From assembly GCA_038373865.1 (NCBI GenBank), contig JAXGGA010002020.1, forward strand, positions 1 through 64,000: 64,000 nucleotides of DNA, read 5' to 3'. Shown here one piece after another: positions 11,504 to 23,376 of this stretch (positions within the stretch are counted from its first letter, which is position 1; each line of letters begins with the position of its first letter). Position numbers and translations under genes: made by a program. The notes under the pieces were generated by a model. That model searched no databases. It saw only the letters and a program-made list of their open reading frames with translations, and was not told the origin of the DNA. The DNA comes from Uloborus plumipes (taxonomy: Eukaryota; Arthropoda; Arachnida; Araneae; Uloboridae).

Positions 11504-12186
11504 CAGAGGCGGGTCTAACGGTACGCGGACTAAGCGGCCGCGTGTGGCCCCGTCGACCCGTGATGCGCCAAGGGGCCCCGAAATTTTCCTAAAATTTAAA
11601 ATTCGAATGCAGTGGTTTTATATATAACTGCAACCTGTAGCTAAACGAACGAGCTTTTTTGCAGCCGGGGACTAATATATACCAATAGGCTAATAAGGTC
11701 CAACCAAGGGGGCTCCGCTCTGGGCGCCCCAAATTTGTTCAGACAATTTAAGTCTCGTGTCATAAAATTTATCAAGCTACTAGAAGGATGTCTTGCACAC
11801 TTCCGAACATGGAGACACTTTTGAAAATATTTTTGACAATACCTATGTCAAATGCATCAGGTGAAAGATTGTTTTCTGTTTTAAAAAGAGTAAAAAATTA
11901 TTTACGTAGTAAAATGGGAGAAAAGAGGCTTAACAACTTAGTCATACTGTATATTGAACAGTAACTGTTGAACCGCGTCGACACGAAAAACATAATGATT
12001 TTGCTGCAATTGAATCTAGACGACAATTTATGTGAGGTATGTAAATAAAAAATATTGGTAAACTGTATTGATTTTTTTTCTCGGGGAGGGGGGGGGGGAT
12101 TTTTCTCCCTCTTTTTAAAGTGGGGTGGAGGGGGGCCCCCAAAACGTTTACCGCTTGGGGCTCTCACTTCACTTGATCCGCCTCTG
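11504..12186 (+). mobile_element. hAT element remnant with dimerisation-domain coding
   Basis: Ends CAGAGGCGGGTCTAA and CACTTGATCCGCCTCTG are imperfect inverted repeats flanked by a perfect 8-bp duplication aaaaaatg (11496-11503 and 12187-12194). At 683 bp it is far shorter than an autonomous hAT element, so it is an internal deletion product that kept the 3' end of the transposase gene. The target site lies in the terminus of a mariner-like MITE. A similar end (CAGAGGCGGATTA) occurs alone at 59270. Confidence 0.88.
11785..11964 (+). pseudogene. hAT transposase C-terminal (hATC) fragment
   Basis: Read in frame, this encodes the conserved hAT C-terminal dimerisation region. The key strings are TIPMSNASGERLFSVLKR, then KNYLRSKMGEKRL and LVILYIEQ before a TAA stop at 11962-11964. 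SNASGER followed by a phenylalanine-serine pair and K-N-YLRS is the hallmark of this domain, which mediates transposase dimer or octamer assembly. The upstream RNase H-like catalytic region and zinc finger are missing. The frame is open through this domain, suggesting a relatively recent deletion. Confidence 0.85.
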
Positions 12187-12575
12187 AAAAAATGAACTGT
12201 TGTTTTTACAATATAATACTGGCAGCCGAGGTTCCAATTTAAAACTATAAACGTCACAATAGTAAATGGTAACACTAGAAATTTTACGGTTTCTTACTGT
12301 AAAGTTAGTAATTTTGCAGTTCATTGCCGTAAAATTTAGCTGTATTATACTGTAAAAGCAACAGTATAGTAATGTCAGCAGAGGTTCCAGTTTAAAATTG
12401 TAAAATGCAAGGTAATAAACTGTTAAATTAGCAATTTTACAGTTTAGTACTGTAAAAGTGGCAATTTTACAGTTTATCGCTGTAAAATTAGCAATTTTTA
12501 CAGTTTATTACAATAAATTTCGCTGCACTACACTGTGAAAGCAACATTTTTTAGTGTGATAGGGATGTGTAAGAG

Positions 12576-13006
12576 CAGGGACTCCGAAGATGGTCTCGTA
12601 GCATCCTGGGCTGCCCTTGGAAGAGACGAAGGGTACCAAAGTGCCCACGGAATCAATAGGTATCATATCGTCGGCACCATGCTAAACTAACGAATGTGAA
12701 AAATCGCGTTTTTCAAGTTCGTTTTTCAAGCTCAAATTTTACAAATAATTAAAATTAAAATGATACTTTCGAGCGATAGTTTTCCACTTAAAGATATCTA
12801 TAAAAGTTTAAAAATTGAAAATAACCAAACACGTCATGTGGGAATAAGTAATATGCAGTGTTTTGGCTCTCCTGAAAAGTGCCAATTTTCACATTCGCTA
12901 GTTTAGCATGGGGGCGACGATATCATAGGGATGTAGTTGGGTACCGTGAGAAAAATCTAATTTCTCAAAGGGTATCGTGAATCAAAAAAGTTCGAGGAAG
13001 CCCTGG
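12576..13006. mobile_element. hAT-like MITE with ~40-bp inner inverted arms
   Basis: The left end CAGGGACTCCGAAGATGG resembles the reverse complement of the right end CTTCGAGGAAGCCCTGG. The flanks tgtaagag and tgtagaag are alike but imperfect. Inside lies a stronger inverted repeat, 12660-12702 against 12889-12932, sharing CATGCTAAACTA and AATGTGAAAA blocks. The stretch between is AT-rich and non-coding. Confidence 0.5.
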
Positions 13007-13013
13007 TGTAGAA

Positions 13014-14268
13014 GACAAAAAGATCACCAGAAAAGAGATAAAAGGCATTTTTAGAAATAGATCGTAATTCTTGACATTTCAAGTAGCTCAAACAATTTAC
13101 ATAGAATTTTTTCTAATAGACGTAGACGTATTGAAACCTGAAATTAGCTAAAACGGTTAAAGAGAAATGACTAATAAAGCAGAAAGTAAAAATGGTTCAA
13201 AATGACTAGATTATATTGCATGAAAAAAAAAAAGAAAATTATGAGAAATTGTTGGTTAACATTTTAAAGATGATTGAGGTTTAAATAATATTAATAATAA
13301 TAAAAAATGTGATTTTAACACGAATACATTAGTACAATGTTCTTAACTGTTTACCGTTCAAAGGAACGGTCGTTTATTTTATTTTATTTATTTATTTATT
13401 TATTTATTTATTTTGCGATTCTGCTGACCTGCTTATTTTAAGATTCGGTCTTTTAGGCTCTTTCATTCTTGAACGGGCCTAAAAGACAAAATCCTTAAAA
13501 GGGTGTGAATGACATAAATGAAAATTTGTGAGGAAAGCTTTTGGGCCAGATGTCCTTTCATCTGAAAGCTCAGATGTCTTGCATTGCAAAATAGATTCCT
13601 TGTAAGCCTGAAACAAGTGTCTGCCAGTGACATAGCAAGAATAACATTAGGAGTGGGATATGGCTCAATTCTGGAAGAAGATGATATAATTACTTTCGTT
13701 ATTTTTCCATGTTTAGAACAGGAAAAGTTCGAAGTGTCGGAAGCCTCCCCCCCTCCTTTTTTAATCACTTTTTACCCTTCATCACATAGTTATTTATTGA
13801 TTTCATGTTTTATATAGTTCCATTCTTGGAGGGGGGAGAATAGAAAAATAAAACAAAAATGAAAAACTTAAAAAAAAGTTTTTTTAATCTTAATTTCACA
13901 GTACAACGCGCTGTTTGTTATTGAATCACTGTTCATATTCATTACTTTAAATTTACCTTTTCTTTTTTTGTCAGGTTCACATGTAGAAAGGTATGTTCAA
14001 GTCGCGGCGGGTTTTCCGTTACGAAAAAATGCAGCTCATGCATCATTCTATGATCAGAAAAAAATGAAACTAAAAACAGATGTTTTTTTTCTCATCCAGT
14101 AGTTTAAGGAACTTTTCTTTTCTCCTTCCAGCTTTACATGCACGAAAATACATTCTAGCATATTTTTGGCGAGGAAAAGGGGAGGAGAGGGGACATTTAC
14201 CTCCTAGTGACTGTCTAGAATGTTAATAACGTATTTTTGGTTACATTGCTGAACAAAAGCATAGACTC
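13014..14268. other. No gene; ATTT microsatellite and small hairpin
   Basis: An (ATTT)n tract lies at about 13376-13414. A hairpin with an 11-bp perfect stem (GTCTTTTAGGC, 13448-13458 with 13477-13487) follows. Opposing open frames at 13463-13817 overlap each other and show no domain. Confidence 0.5.
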
Positions 14269-14270
14269 TA

Positions 14271-14698
14271 CACTAAAAAATGGATGTTGTTTTTACAGTA
14301 TTATGCAGCTAATTTTTTAGTAGCAAACTGTAAAAATTGCTAATTTTGCAGTAATAAACTGTAAATTGCTAAATTTTTGTTTTAAACTGTAAAATTGTTG
14401 CTTTACAGTAATGAACTGTAAAATTTGCTATTTTTACAGTTTATTACTATGCATTTTACATTTTTAAACTGGAACTTCTGTTGCCGCTATTATACTGTTG
14501 TTTTTAAAGTATAATACAGCTAATTTTGTGGTAATAAACTAAAATTGTGGTAATAAACCAAAATTGTGGTAATAAACTAAAGTTGCTGCTTTTCAGTAAC
14601 AAGCTGAAAAATTGTTGATTTCACAGTTTACTACTGTACATTTTAGAGTTTTGCTGCCAGTATTATACTGTAAATACAACGGTTTATTTTTTGCAGTG
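14271..14698. mobile_element. mariner-like MITE, 428 bp, TA target
   Basis: It starts CACTAAAAAATGGATGTTG and ends with the imperfect complement ATTTTTTGCAGTG. TA flanks both ends (14269-14270 and 14699-14700). Inside, words such as AGTAATAAACTGTAAAATTG and their complements repeat, giving a semi-palindromic interior. Related copies lie at 11490-12556 (split) and 58640-59251. There is no coding capacity. Confidence 0.75.
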
Positions 14699-15089
14699 TA
14701 TGCTTTTGATTCTGTTTTAACCATAACTTAACTCAGTTTAATATTTCTTTATTCATTGTAACGATGATTTTTTTCTTTTAATGATCCCTCAATACAGGAA
14801 AACAATTCTTCGAGTAAATAAATTACAAAAAAAAATACGTAATTTAAAAATGTGTTACTGTACTATTCTCTTATTTTATTACCCCCTTGACAAAAGTATG
14901 AACTCACAGGCAAAAAATTCTAAGTTGCAGCAAAATTTTGCTTGAATAAGTTCATTCAAATATAGGACCTGAATTAACGTTACCAAATGCGATAGTTACC
15001 TGCTTTATTTATGAAAATCATTATGAAATTCTATGGAATATTCTTTTAACCTCGAATTATATTTTTACTGATGCCCACAAGGTGTGGTG

Positions 15090-15446
15090 CAGGTGTGCCC
15101 ACAAGGGGGGATTATGGCGCAAGTTGAGCCATCAAAATTTTTGGGGGGATTTTTAAAAATTACTTACGTTTTTTAAAAGTAAAAAGTATTCATTTATTTA
15201 TTTTTTTTTTGATTCAAATTATTTCTTTTATTTCTTTATTGTGTTATTTATTTATTTATTGTATTCTGCACATAATTCAAACTTTTAAAAAATTAATAAT
15301 ACGCAAAAAAAATAGTTATAATTAAAAAATAAATAAATATAATAAAAAAGATGGGTTAAAATAAAAAGCACAAGAGGGTTGTGAAAAACTTTGGGGAGGG
15401 GGGGGGGGATTTGCGATATTGAGCTTGGGGGGGATGGGCACCCCTG
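15090..15446. mobile_element. Possible hAT-like MITE without clear TSD
   Basis: CAGGTGTGCCCACAAGGGGGG-like sequence at 15090 is partly mirrored by GGGGGGATGGGCACCCCTG ending at 15446. The 8 bp outside each end do not match, so the assignment is tentative. Between them are TTTA microsatellite and poly-T tracts. Confidence 0.35.
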
Positions 15447-15449
15447 AGT

Positions 15450-18400
15450 ACGGGGGACTCTGGAGAGTGAAATGAAGTACTTCAATGTAAATAACTACAT
15501 ATTTGTAAATAAATTTATTGTGTGTTCATCAAGATTTCAGTCTTCATTTGAAAAAGTTTGAAGGTGCGACGGACTCATAACAGTACAAAAGCCGCATTTT
15601 GAATAGAACACAAGGCTGACTTGTTATCAGAACGCGGTTCCGGTGCAGCTTTTTTTGGAAAAGTAAATTTTTCTTTCTCATAATACTGGGCGCTACTCAA
15701 AATTCAACATACCTTCCGATACTGAAAAATTCACTAATTCACCTCGAGGTTGAACACTGCAAGAGCAATTTTTGTTGGCAGATATTGCCATATTAAATGA
15801 AGTACTTATGAAATTTTAAGAAGCAACAACGACAAAATAAATGTGAAAATAAAAAAAATAAATGAGATAAATAAATGAATAAAGTGAAATAAATAAATAA
15901 CATAAAATAAATAGAATAAAATAAAATAAAATAAAATAAAATAAATAAAGTAAATAAAATAAATAAAATAAAATAAAATTAAATAAATAAAATAAAATAA
16001 AATATATAAATAAGTAATAAACAAACGCATCACAGTTTGACATTGAACTGGAGAATATATAGCTAACAGTAGTAAGTGAACTTGTTTATTTGATTACACT
16101 TGCTCACATGTAAGGAGCACGTGATAAAATTTTCAACAAAAAGCCTACTTTCCTTTTCGCTCGACAGTTTCATTGTGCAGAGACCTCGAACTGTTAAAAC
16201 AGAAGTCCATTCGTTGCTTATTAAATAAGTTGTAGCATCCACTGAAGGCATGAGGTACAAAAGGTAAAGAATTGAGAACAACAAACAAGTTTTTCGAGCC
16301 TTTAGTTTCTGAAATGATCGGTTGTGAAAAGCTTTAACTGTGTGAATGCTCGCGGAAAAGTTTTTAAGTTTCTGTCTCCGATAAAGTAGGCTACGTTCTT
16401 TATATACGTTATTTTTTAAGTAAAAGATTAATAGCTTAATATTTCGTTAATTTGTTTATTATTTCCTGGGATGCTGCTCACTGTGAAACGTGGACGTTTT
16501 TGTGAAGCGGCTTAAGGAATGTTTTAAACATACTTAAGTAAGTTACAGTTCTCATGTTTATTAATGTTTTTTAGTGCTCTGAGTTATAATAGATGCTGAG
16601 TGCTCATTTTTGACAATAGTGGCAGTCTCAAAAGAAAGAAAAGAAAAGAAAAAATCAGAAAATCAAGGTTTTTTGTAATATACAAACTTTTAATTGATTT
16701 ATTCTCAAATACTGCATTATGCGCAAAAAGTTTATGAAATGATGTTACGCATATAGTTCATTTTTTATTCTAAATTATGAGCATCATACTTGTTTGGAAA
16801 AGTTTCGACTAAATTGTGAAACTTTATTGATACTGTCCGGTCCCAAGAAATATTATTCGATTGAGCGGGGTGTTTCTTTAAGCGGGGATCTTTAACATTG
16901 CGTCTACGGCATGGGAAATATTCGGTTCCGGGATATTTTATTCGTGTAAGCGGAGTATTCGTTTATCTGTTACCCGATAAAGGGGGGCCGACAGTATGTT
17001 ACTGATTATATCATTTATATACCACCAGGCACCTGTTATATAAACTTGCATAAACTAGCTATAAGTGCTAATATTATGGTAAGAGAACGCATTGAATTCA
17101 TATTTCAAATCAGTCATTGTATCTTTTATGAACACTCACGTAAACAGGGATATTACTTCCCTCTCCTAATACCCTTCCCCTTCTAAGTTTTTAAAGAAGA
17201 AAAAAATGAGCGGGGGCATTAAAAAAGAAAGAAAGGGGGGGGGGGCGTGACGTATTAGCGAAACAGGTACACGAAGTGAAAAATAATTTTAAGAAATGGC
17301 CTATTTTTACACCGTTGTAGGAAAATTATCCTGAATACAATAGGGCCCCTTACCTTAAATAGCTTAGGGCATCGTTGAGCCTAAATCCGGCCTTGCCCAT
17401 AAAGCTCCCTTCTCGTTACCAATATTTATGTTTTTGAACTTCTCCATAGCCCCCCAAAGGAATGTTAATGGCTAATGTAATGCTCCCTTCCTCAATAATT
17501 AAAATAACGCCTATTAAACTGTCGAAAATTGAAACAAAAGGGGGGGGGGCTGATGTTATTTCCAAATTGGAGAAGGTGATAGGGGTAAAAAGGTGGTTAT
17601 ATTTGAATTCATTTACATAAAAATTAATAAGAATGGCCTTAGGATCATTTTGAGGTTTTTTTTTATGACACGAAGTGCAGCTGAATATTGAAAAATAAAA
17701 ATTGAAAGTAGCTTTTTAAGATGAGGAAATGTATTTGTCTGCTCCCCTTCAACTGTTAAGGGAACACTCCAATAAATAAAGCAACTTAAACATTTCAAGA
17801 AAATATTTTTTACAGAAATAAATAGTCAGGAAAATAAACTTACGATTTTTTTTCTTGAATTTCTTCTGTCTTAATTACATGGAAACTTACTCGTAAAATA
17901 AACATTAGCCATATTAAAAGTTTCATTGCTATTTACGAAGACTATTTACCCCAACAAAATTCTAGAACTGTAATTGAATTTAAGAAGTGTAGGATTCGCA
18001 GAAAGGGGTGGATGGAGAGAAAAACGGAGCAACGTGCTTACCCAACAATTTTAGATTAGGTTCTGTTCAGGTTTCAATTAGGAACAGTTCTTAAATATCT
18101 AAGTTACTTCTAAAAACACATGGAAACGATTTGTGATACTATTTGGTGCTGCTAGTAAGTATTTTCCGTCTAATAGTTACATGATATATAGCTGAGTTGA
18201 TCTGTAACTTTAATTATATGAAAATAAAGTAAACTAGCTGCCCCGTGGGAAGCAAGCATTCGCGTTTGACATCGGCGATTAAAAAAAATCTGTTTTTATT
18301 TATGTTTCTTTTTAACGGTAATTTTTCGAAAAGAAGCCACAATGTGAACGACAGTATGTTTATTTTTCGAGTTGGTGTGTGAAAAAGAAAATTAAATGAT

Positions 18401-18610
18401 GCCTTACTTTTGTAGTTTTGTGTTAGGAAAACATCCACCAACCTCCCCCCCAAAAAAACTCCTCAAAAATATTATTCACGTTACTTCGATTTCCCATTCT
18501 AAAATAAACGTTCTCTTTTCTGTTTTTAATGTAACAGCACAACTGTGGTAAGGGATACTGCAATGAGTTTAGGTTATATATACTTTTAGAAATTTGAAAC
18601 TAACTTACAC
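15450..18610. other. No gene; low-complexity and unclassified AT-rich DNA
   Basis: An AAATA/AAAATA-type tract spans about 15835-16015 and creates spurious open frames on the minus strand. A segment at 16840-16990 repeats GAGCGGGGT, AAGCGGGG and AAGCGGAG words. Nothing resembling an exon or RNA gene is visible. Confidence 0.5.
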
Positions 18611-18869
18611 TTAGTCACAAAAGTAAGTATGCAGAGTGTTTGTGATGATGTCCTATGAAAAAAACAGACCTACAATATTATAATTTTCAAATTAACGTTT
18701 TATTTCGATTACAGCAACATTGAGCTTAATTACAAAGTGAAAAATATTTAAAAAAATACAAATTTTTAATTAGAAAGATGAGCTTAACTTAAAATAGGAT
18801 TTAATTTACATCATAAAAGTAAGTATGCAAACAAAAACAAAGACATTAATATTGCAAATTTTACAATTT

Positions 18870-19553
18870 TTCAAAAAAATTGGTAATTTGTTGGATAGCC
18901 TATGGGCCTTTATAACAGCTTTCAATTTAGATGGCACTGATTTTACTAGATTTTGAGTGACAGAAGATGGTATTTTCTGCCCTTCCCCCAAAGTCCTTTC
19001 TTTTATGACATTCTTAGTTTTGATCTCTTGCTTTCTAATTTAGCGATCGAGATAATTTCACAAGTGTTCAATGGGATTAATATCAGGTGACTGCGGTGGG
19101 ACTTTTAACTGTTTTCGCGCGTTATATAGCAACCATTCCCGATCAATCCGAGCAGTACGTTTGGGATCATTATCTTGTTGGCAAGTGAAGGATCTATCAA
19201 GTCTCAATATAGAAGAACTTTGGCTTAGATTATTCTTTAAAGTATTCATATAGCTGTATTGATTAATTATTCCGTCAATTAAAACTAAATTTCCTACTCC
19301 AGTTGCTGCCATGCAGCGTCAAACCCTAATCGAACCACCACCGTGCTTTACACAGTACCTTTCATGTTCTTAGGTTCTAGAGCTGGGTTTGCTTTCCTCC
19401 AAACTTTTTGGTTTCCATCTAACCCGTAGATGTTGAATTTACTTTCATCCGAAGAAATCTCGGAATTCCAAAAATTTGTATCCTGCTTTACATTTTCTTT
19501 GATAAAATATATTCTCTCTTTGCGACTCACTTTACTAACAAATGGTTTTCTTA
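18870..19553 (-). pseudogene. Tc1-like transposase, left arm, broken
   Basis: Reading on the minus strand from the junction: LRKPFVSKVSRKERIYF, then SSDESKFNIYGLDG with the first catalytic Asp, then CVKHGGGSIRV, QQDNDPK with the second Asp, and SPDINPIEHL with the catalytic Glu. The C-terminal KIPSSVTQNLVKSV follows in another frame. There is a frameshift before the KHGGGS block, a TGA stop after IRV and another directly after IEHL, so no enzyme can be made. The N-terminal DNA-binding half is absent. Confidence 0.85.
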
Positions 19554-19557
19554 GAAC

Positions 19558-19990
19558 ATTTAGGAGTAGGAAATTTAGTTATAATTGACAAAATAATGAA
19601 TCAATATAGCTATTTGAACACTTTAAAGAATAATCTAAATCAAAGTGTTTCTAAATTGGGACTCTTTAGATCCTTCACTTTCCAACAAGATAATGATCCC
19701 AAACATATTGCTCAGATTGTTCGGAAATGGCTGCTATATAACGTACGAAAACAGTTGAAAACCCCACCGCAGCCACCTGATCGTAATCGCATTGAACACT
19801 TGTGGGATTATCTCGATCGCCAAATTAGAAAGCAAGAGACCAACACGAAGAATGATCAAAAAGAAAGGACTTTGGGGAAGGGCAGAAAATGCCATCTTCT
19901 GTCACTCAAAAATTGGTAAAAGCAGTGCTATCTAGATTGAGAGCTGTTGTAAAGGCCATTGGCTATCCAACAAATTACCAATTTTTTTGA
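19558..19990 (+). pseudogene. Tc1-like transposase, right arm, broken
   Basis: This arm encodes GVGNLVIIDKIMNQYSY, QQDNDPKHIAQ with the second catalytic Asp and RIEHLWDYLDRQ with the Glu. One frameshift near 19860-19885 precedes the C-terminus (MPSSVTQKLVKAV to a TGA at 19988-19990). Everything upstream of GVGNLV, including the first catalytic Asp and the DNA-binding domain, is missing. It differs from the left arm at many positions, so the two arms either come from different copies or diverged long after an inverted duplication. Confidence 0.85.
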
Positions 19991-20257
19991 AAAATTGTAA
20001 AATTTGCAATATTAATGTCTTTGTTTTTGTTTGCATACTTACTTTTATGATGTAAATTACATCCTATTTTAAGTTAAGCTCTTCCTACTAATTAAAAATT
20101 TGTATTTTTTAAATATTTTTCATTTTGTAATTAAGCTCAATGTTGCTGTCATCGAAATAAAACGTTTATTTGAAAACTCTAATATTGTAGGTCTATTTTT
20201 TTTTTTCATAGGGCATCATCACAAACACTCTGCATACTTACTTTTGTGACTAAATGT

Positions 20258-20335
20258 ACGTTGGGATCGAACCCATGATGTCCTCGTTCTTTTGTAGCAC
20301 GACGCTCTAAAAAACTGAGCTGTTCGAACTCATTT
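20258..20335 (-). repeat. tRNA-like sequence, degenerate
   Basis: On the minus strand it has an A-box-like AGCTCAGTTTTTTAGAGCG and a B box GGGTTCGATCCC at tRNA spacing. The acceptor stem does not pair, so it is a tRNA pseudogene or SINE head. It lies immediately next to the right TA of the Tc1-like fold-back. Confidence 0.45.
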
Positions 20336-20639
20336 GTGGGGCGTTGTACATTAAAGCAGTGCCTAATTAAAAACAGAATAAATTGACTTTTTTTTTAACA
20401 GCTTCAAATTAACCAGTCTATTTTTCACTGGAAGCGTTGAAAAATATCTTCGTAAGAAGTTTGATGAAGCATTGAGGAAGTTATGACGTTGGCAAGAGCA
20501 CCTTTGACAAATAATGTACATGGTGCAACATCCCCCCCCCTCCCCTTCCACTCACGAGGCTGGTATTTGACGCGAATTGAATGTATTTACCGAAGTAGTA
20601 CCTATGAACAGACCAAAAAAAAAAACCTGGAGTGTAATA

Positions 20640-20910
20640 AAACAGTTTATCTCGAGCATTATACTGTCTGATCTTCTCAGGTAAAACCTTCCGCTTATTT
20701 ACGCATGCGTCAGGTCTTCTCTGATCTTACCAAAATGGGTAAATGACAATAAGGGGAAGAATAATAAGAGGCATTTTTTGAGCCGTATCAAACAACGTAG
20801 AACGATGCTAATTTCAAATACTTCGAAAGGTCCCACTCCCAACCCATCACCTCTTTTTTAAGAGGAATAGTTCGCGAGTGCTAGGCGCGGACTTCACGGG
20901 CGGACAGTAT
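20640..20910 (+). repeat. Dispersed repeat E, copy 1
   Basis: It shares ACTGTCTGAT, GCGTCAGGTCTTCTCTGATC, AAGGGGAAGAATAATAA and GCGAGTGCTAGGCGCGG blocks, in the same order and orientation, with 28320-28640. It has no coding capacity and its class is unknown. The segment between it and 21189 is AT-rich with nothing recognised. Confidence 0.6.
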
Positions 20911-21189
20911 TTAATTCGTGGGAAAAATACAATGTAAACAATGTCGTAGACACGTGAAATATTTTTAAGTTTAAAAAAAAAAACAATTGTTTGGCGCAGT
21001 ATAGCCCATTTAGGCTATTGCACCAGTAAGCACCAATCAACCAACTTTTTAACAAATATCGGCTTAAAGCGATCAGTTGTTGGCAGGGTAACTACTAAAT
21101 GACATTCATTAGTAGTTGACATTTAGAAAGAATAAATGGATGGGTAAGCTGGCAAGGATTGTAGATTTAAATGTCTTGTAACTAGTAAT

Positions 21190-22566
21190 TGGGTCATTTT
21201 CAAAATTTGCTTACATTTGCTGTCCGGAGGTTAAAAAGACGATTTTAAAGCACAACTTATATTTTAAATTCAATGCGGACAATTATTTTCTGCAAAAAAT
21301 ACCCCCCAAAAAAGTATATCATTAAAAAAATTACTGAAATTTATTTATTTATTTTTATATAAGTCTTTAAAAATGAGAATCAAGGCAAAAACGCTTGTCC
21401 AATGTCCATTTCCAATTTTGGCAAGTTCAACTATTTTTTAAATATACTTAATTGTATAAAAAAGTATATACAACTAATTATTTTTATATATTGACTATTA
21501 GTATATGATATTCATAATAAATATTGACAATAGTATTTTTTTTTCATTAAGAAATGTATGAATATATTTTGTCCGGCAGTTCTTGTCAAGTCCGTTACCC
21601 TAAGATTATTTTAGCTAAAAAAGGTATTTATTGCAGTCAAAAGATGGTAACACGTATTCAATTAACTTAACAAACTATTGACGTAACTATTTCGTACCAT
21701 TTTGTTTTCCTGAGTAGAGAAGTATTGCTGTGGCGTTTCGCTCAAGATTTCTTCCAGGTGCGTATTTTTATTCTTTGTCAAGTCTGTTACCAAAGATTTT
21801 AGTATTAATTTTTACTTTTTCTCAACTTTTACCCCGAAATATTGTTTATTATACAACTCTAAGAAAATGCATATTGTTGCTCAACTTTTAAATTCGACAA
21901 CCTAGCCATAATTTGACATTTTGGGTGAAATGTCAAGTCCGTTACTGGTCAAATCCGTTACCAAATGTCAAGTCCGTTACTATAGTTTTTGATCAATATT
22001 TTAATAATCACAAACATCGTTTTAAGCTTCAGGGACGCAAATAATTTCAAATGAAGTTGGTTCTAGACGCTATGATATAGTTTATAAGTGAGATTTCATA
22101 TTGATTTTGTATTGTAACGGACGACAATTTTCCTTGCAACTTAAAGTTTTACAACAGCATTTGAATACTAAATTATGCATCAAAGAATACAACCAATTAC
22201 TTTTTCACACACCTAAAATATGTGACAAAACATCTGTTAGTGATTCTAAAGGAAAATAGCAAATTAAAAAAATTACTTAAAAATTCTGAAATGTAAGCAT
22301 ATGGTGAAAATGACCCATATACTTTTATCGGCGGCTTCTGGTGAGCTTTTTAATTTTAAATGCACTGTGGTGACAATTTTAATTGCAACTTTAAGTTTTG
22401 CAACTTCATTTGAATACTTAATTATGCATCAAAGTGTACAACCAATTACTTTTTCACACACCTAAAGTATGTGACAAAACATCTGTTAGTGATTCTAAAA
22501 GAAAATATCAAGTTAAAAAAATTACTTAAAAATTCTGAAATGTAAGCATATGATGAAAATGACCCA
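21190..22566. mobile_element. TIR element with internal 249-bp-spaced duplication
   Basis: The left end TGGGTCATTTTCAAAATTTG and the reverse complement of 22538-22566 match at 26 of 29 positions. The right terminal part is duplicated: 22123-22317 and 22372-22566 are near-identical 195-bp blocks 249 bp apart, each ending in GAAAATGACCCA. The middle carries five copies of GTCAAGTCCGTTAC or a one-base variant (21585, 21777, 21932, 21948, 21967), all in the same orientation. No target duplication was found and no protein is encoded. Confidence 0.6.
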
Positions 22567-22569
22567 GTT

Positions 22570-23343
22570 GACTTGACACTGCACTATAAGTTAACATTTT
22601 AGAAGAATGAACTGAAAAATGAGTATTACAAATCTCAACATTTTATAATTTTGATTGATAAGAGATGCAACTACAAGTAGGAACGAAATGCATTTTTGAA
22701 TCAAAATTTCAACTACTCTTTTTTTCGACCATTTACAACTTTTCTTACAGGTAGTAAGATTAAATAAAAAATTTAACAAAAAAAAAAAAAAAAAAGACAC
22801 TGATTGCCGACCTCAGTTTCAAACGAACTTCATTGGCCAGAAAGCATTTGTGATTTAAATATATTTAATTGTTTTCGAGAGGACATGGTAAACACGGAAA
22901 AGGAAAAATGATCCTTGCTATTAAAATTTGCTAGTCGCAAAAGCAGAATAAGGAGGAAAAATTGAAAACCCTTATACTACAATCAATTAAAAGTATTCTA
23001 ATTGTTAACAAATAAAAACTGGCAACAGATAAACATTTCAAATGATTGAGTTTTCTTTCTTTGTTGGTCAACAATGACATCGGTTTCCAATCGCTAAATA
23101 AAGGCTTAACCACATTAGATAAAAAGAAAAAAAAAGTTATAATTCGAGTTCTATATAACATGGAATTTCCAAAGACCTTCTATCAGACGCAGAAAAATGT
23201 TCTTTTTCTTTAGATACTGTTGTTTTAAATTTTCAAGTCATTTTTACTTCAAAAATCGCGAGAAACGTTTTGAAGGTTTTAAAATAATGTCGTCGTTAAT
23301 TAATGTCATCCGAAGACGCTAAGAACAACTCTCCATCAACTAC

Positions 23344-23376
<33 letters not shown>

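Larger units (their letters stand above)
11490..12556. mobile_element. mariner-like MITE split by a hAT insertion
   Basis: The MITE left end (CATCGCAAAAAATG at 11490-11503) continues at 12195 (AACTGTTGTTTTTACAATAT) once the hAT insert and one duplication copy are removed. It then runs to CATTTTTTAGTG at 12556. This matches the intact relatives at 14271-14698 and 58640-59251. The interior is built from words like AGTAATAAACTGTAAAATTG. The expected flanking TA has changed to TG on both sides, so the family assignment rests on sequence similarity. Confidence 0.6.
18614..20250. mobile_element. Palindromic Tc1-like fold-back element
   Basis: TA dinucleotides (18612-18613 and 20251-20252) flank ends that start GTCACAAAAGTAAGTATGCA and finish with the reverse complement. 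Each end has a second, inner copy of AAAAGTAAGTATGCA about 200 bp in (18815-18829 and 20032-20046). This is the inverted-repeat/direct-repeat layout known from Tc1-like elements such as Sleeping Beauty. The left arm is about 940 bp and carries the transposase from mid-gene to the C-terminus on the minus strand. The right arm is about 690 bp and carries the C-terminal part on the plus strand. Both termini are therefore the same (3') end of the parent element. Confidence 0.85.

Noticed and set aside
15806..16043. Two overlapping minus-strand frames resembling membrane proteins
   Set aside because: Both translate the AAATA simple repeat (Tyr/Phe/Ile/Leu runs) and are not genes.
17340..17400. CTAAATCCGGCCTTG as the right partner of the hAT-like end at 4257
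   Set aside because: Flanking 8-mers do not match and the distance would cut across well-defined elements.
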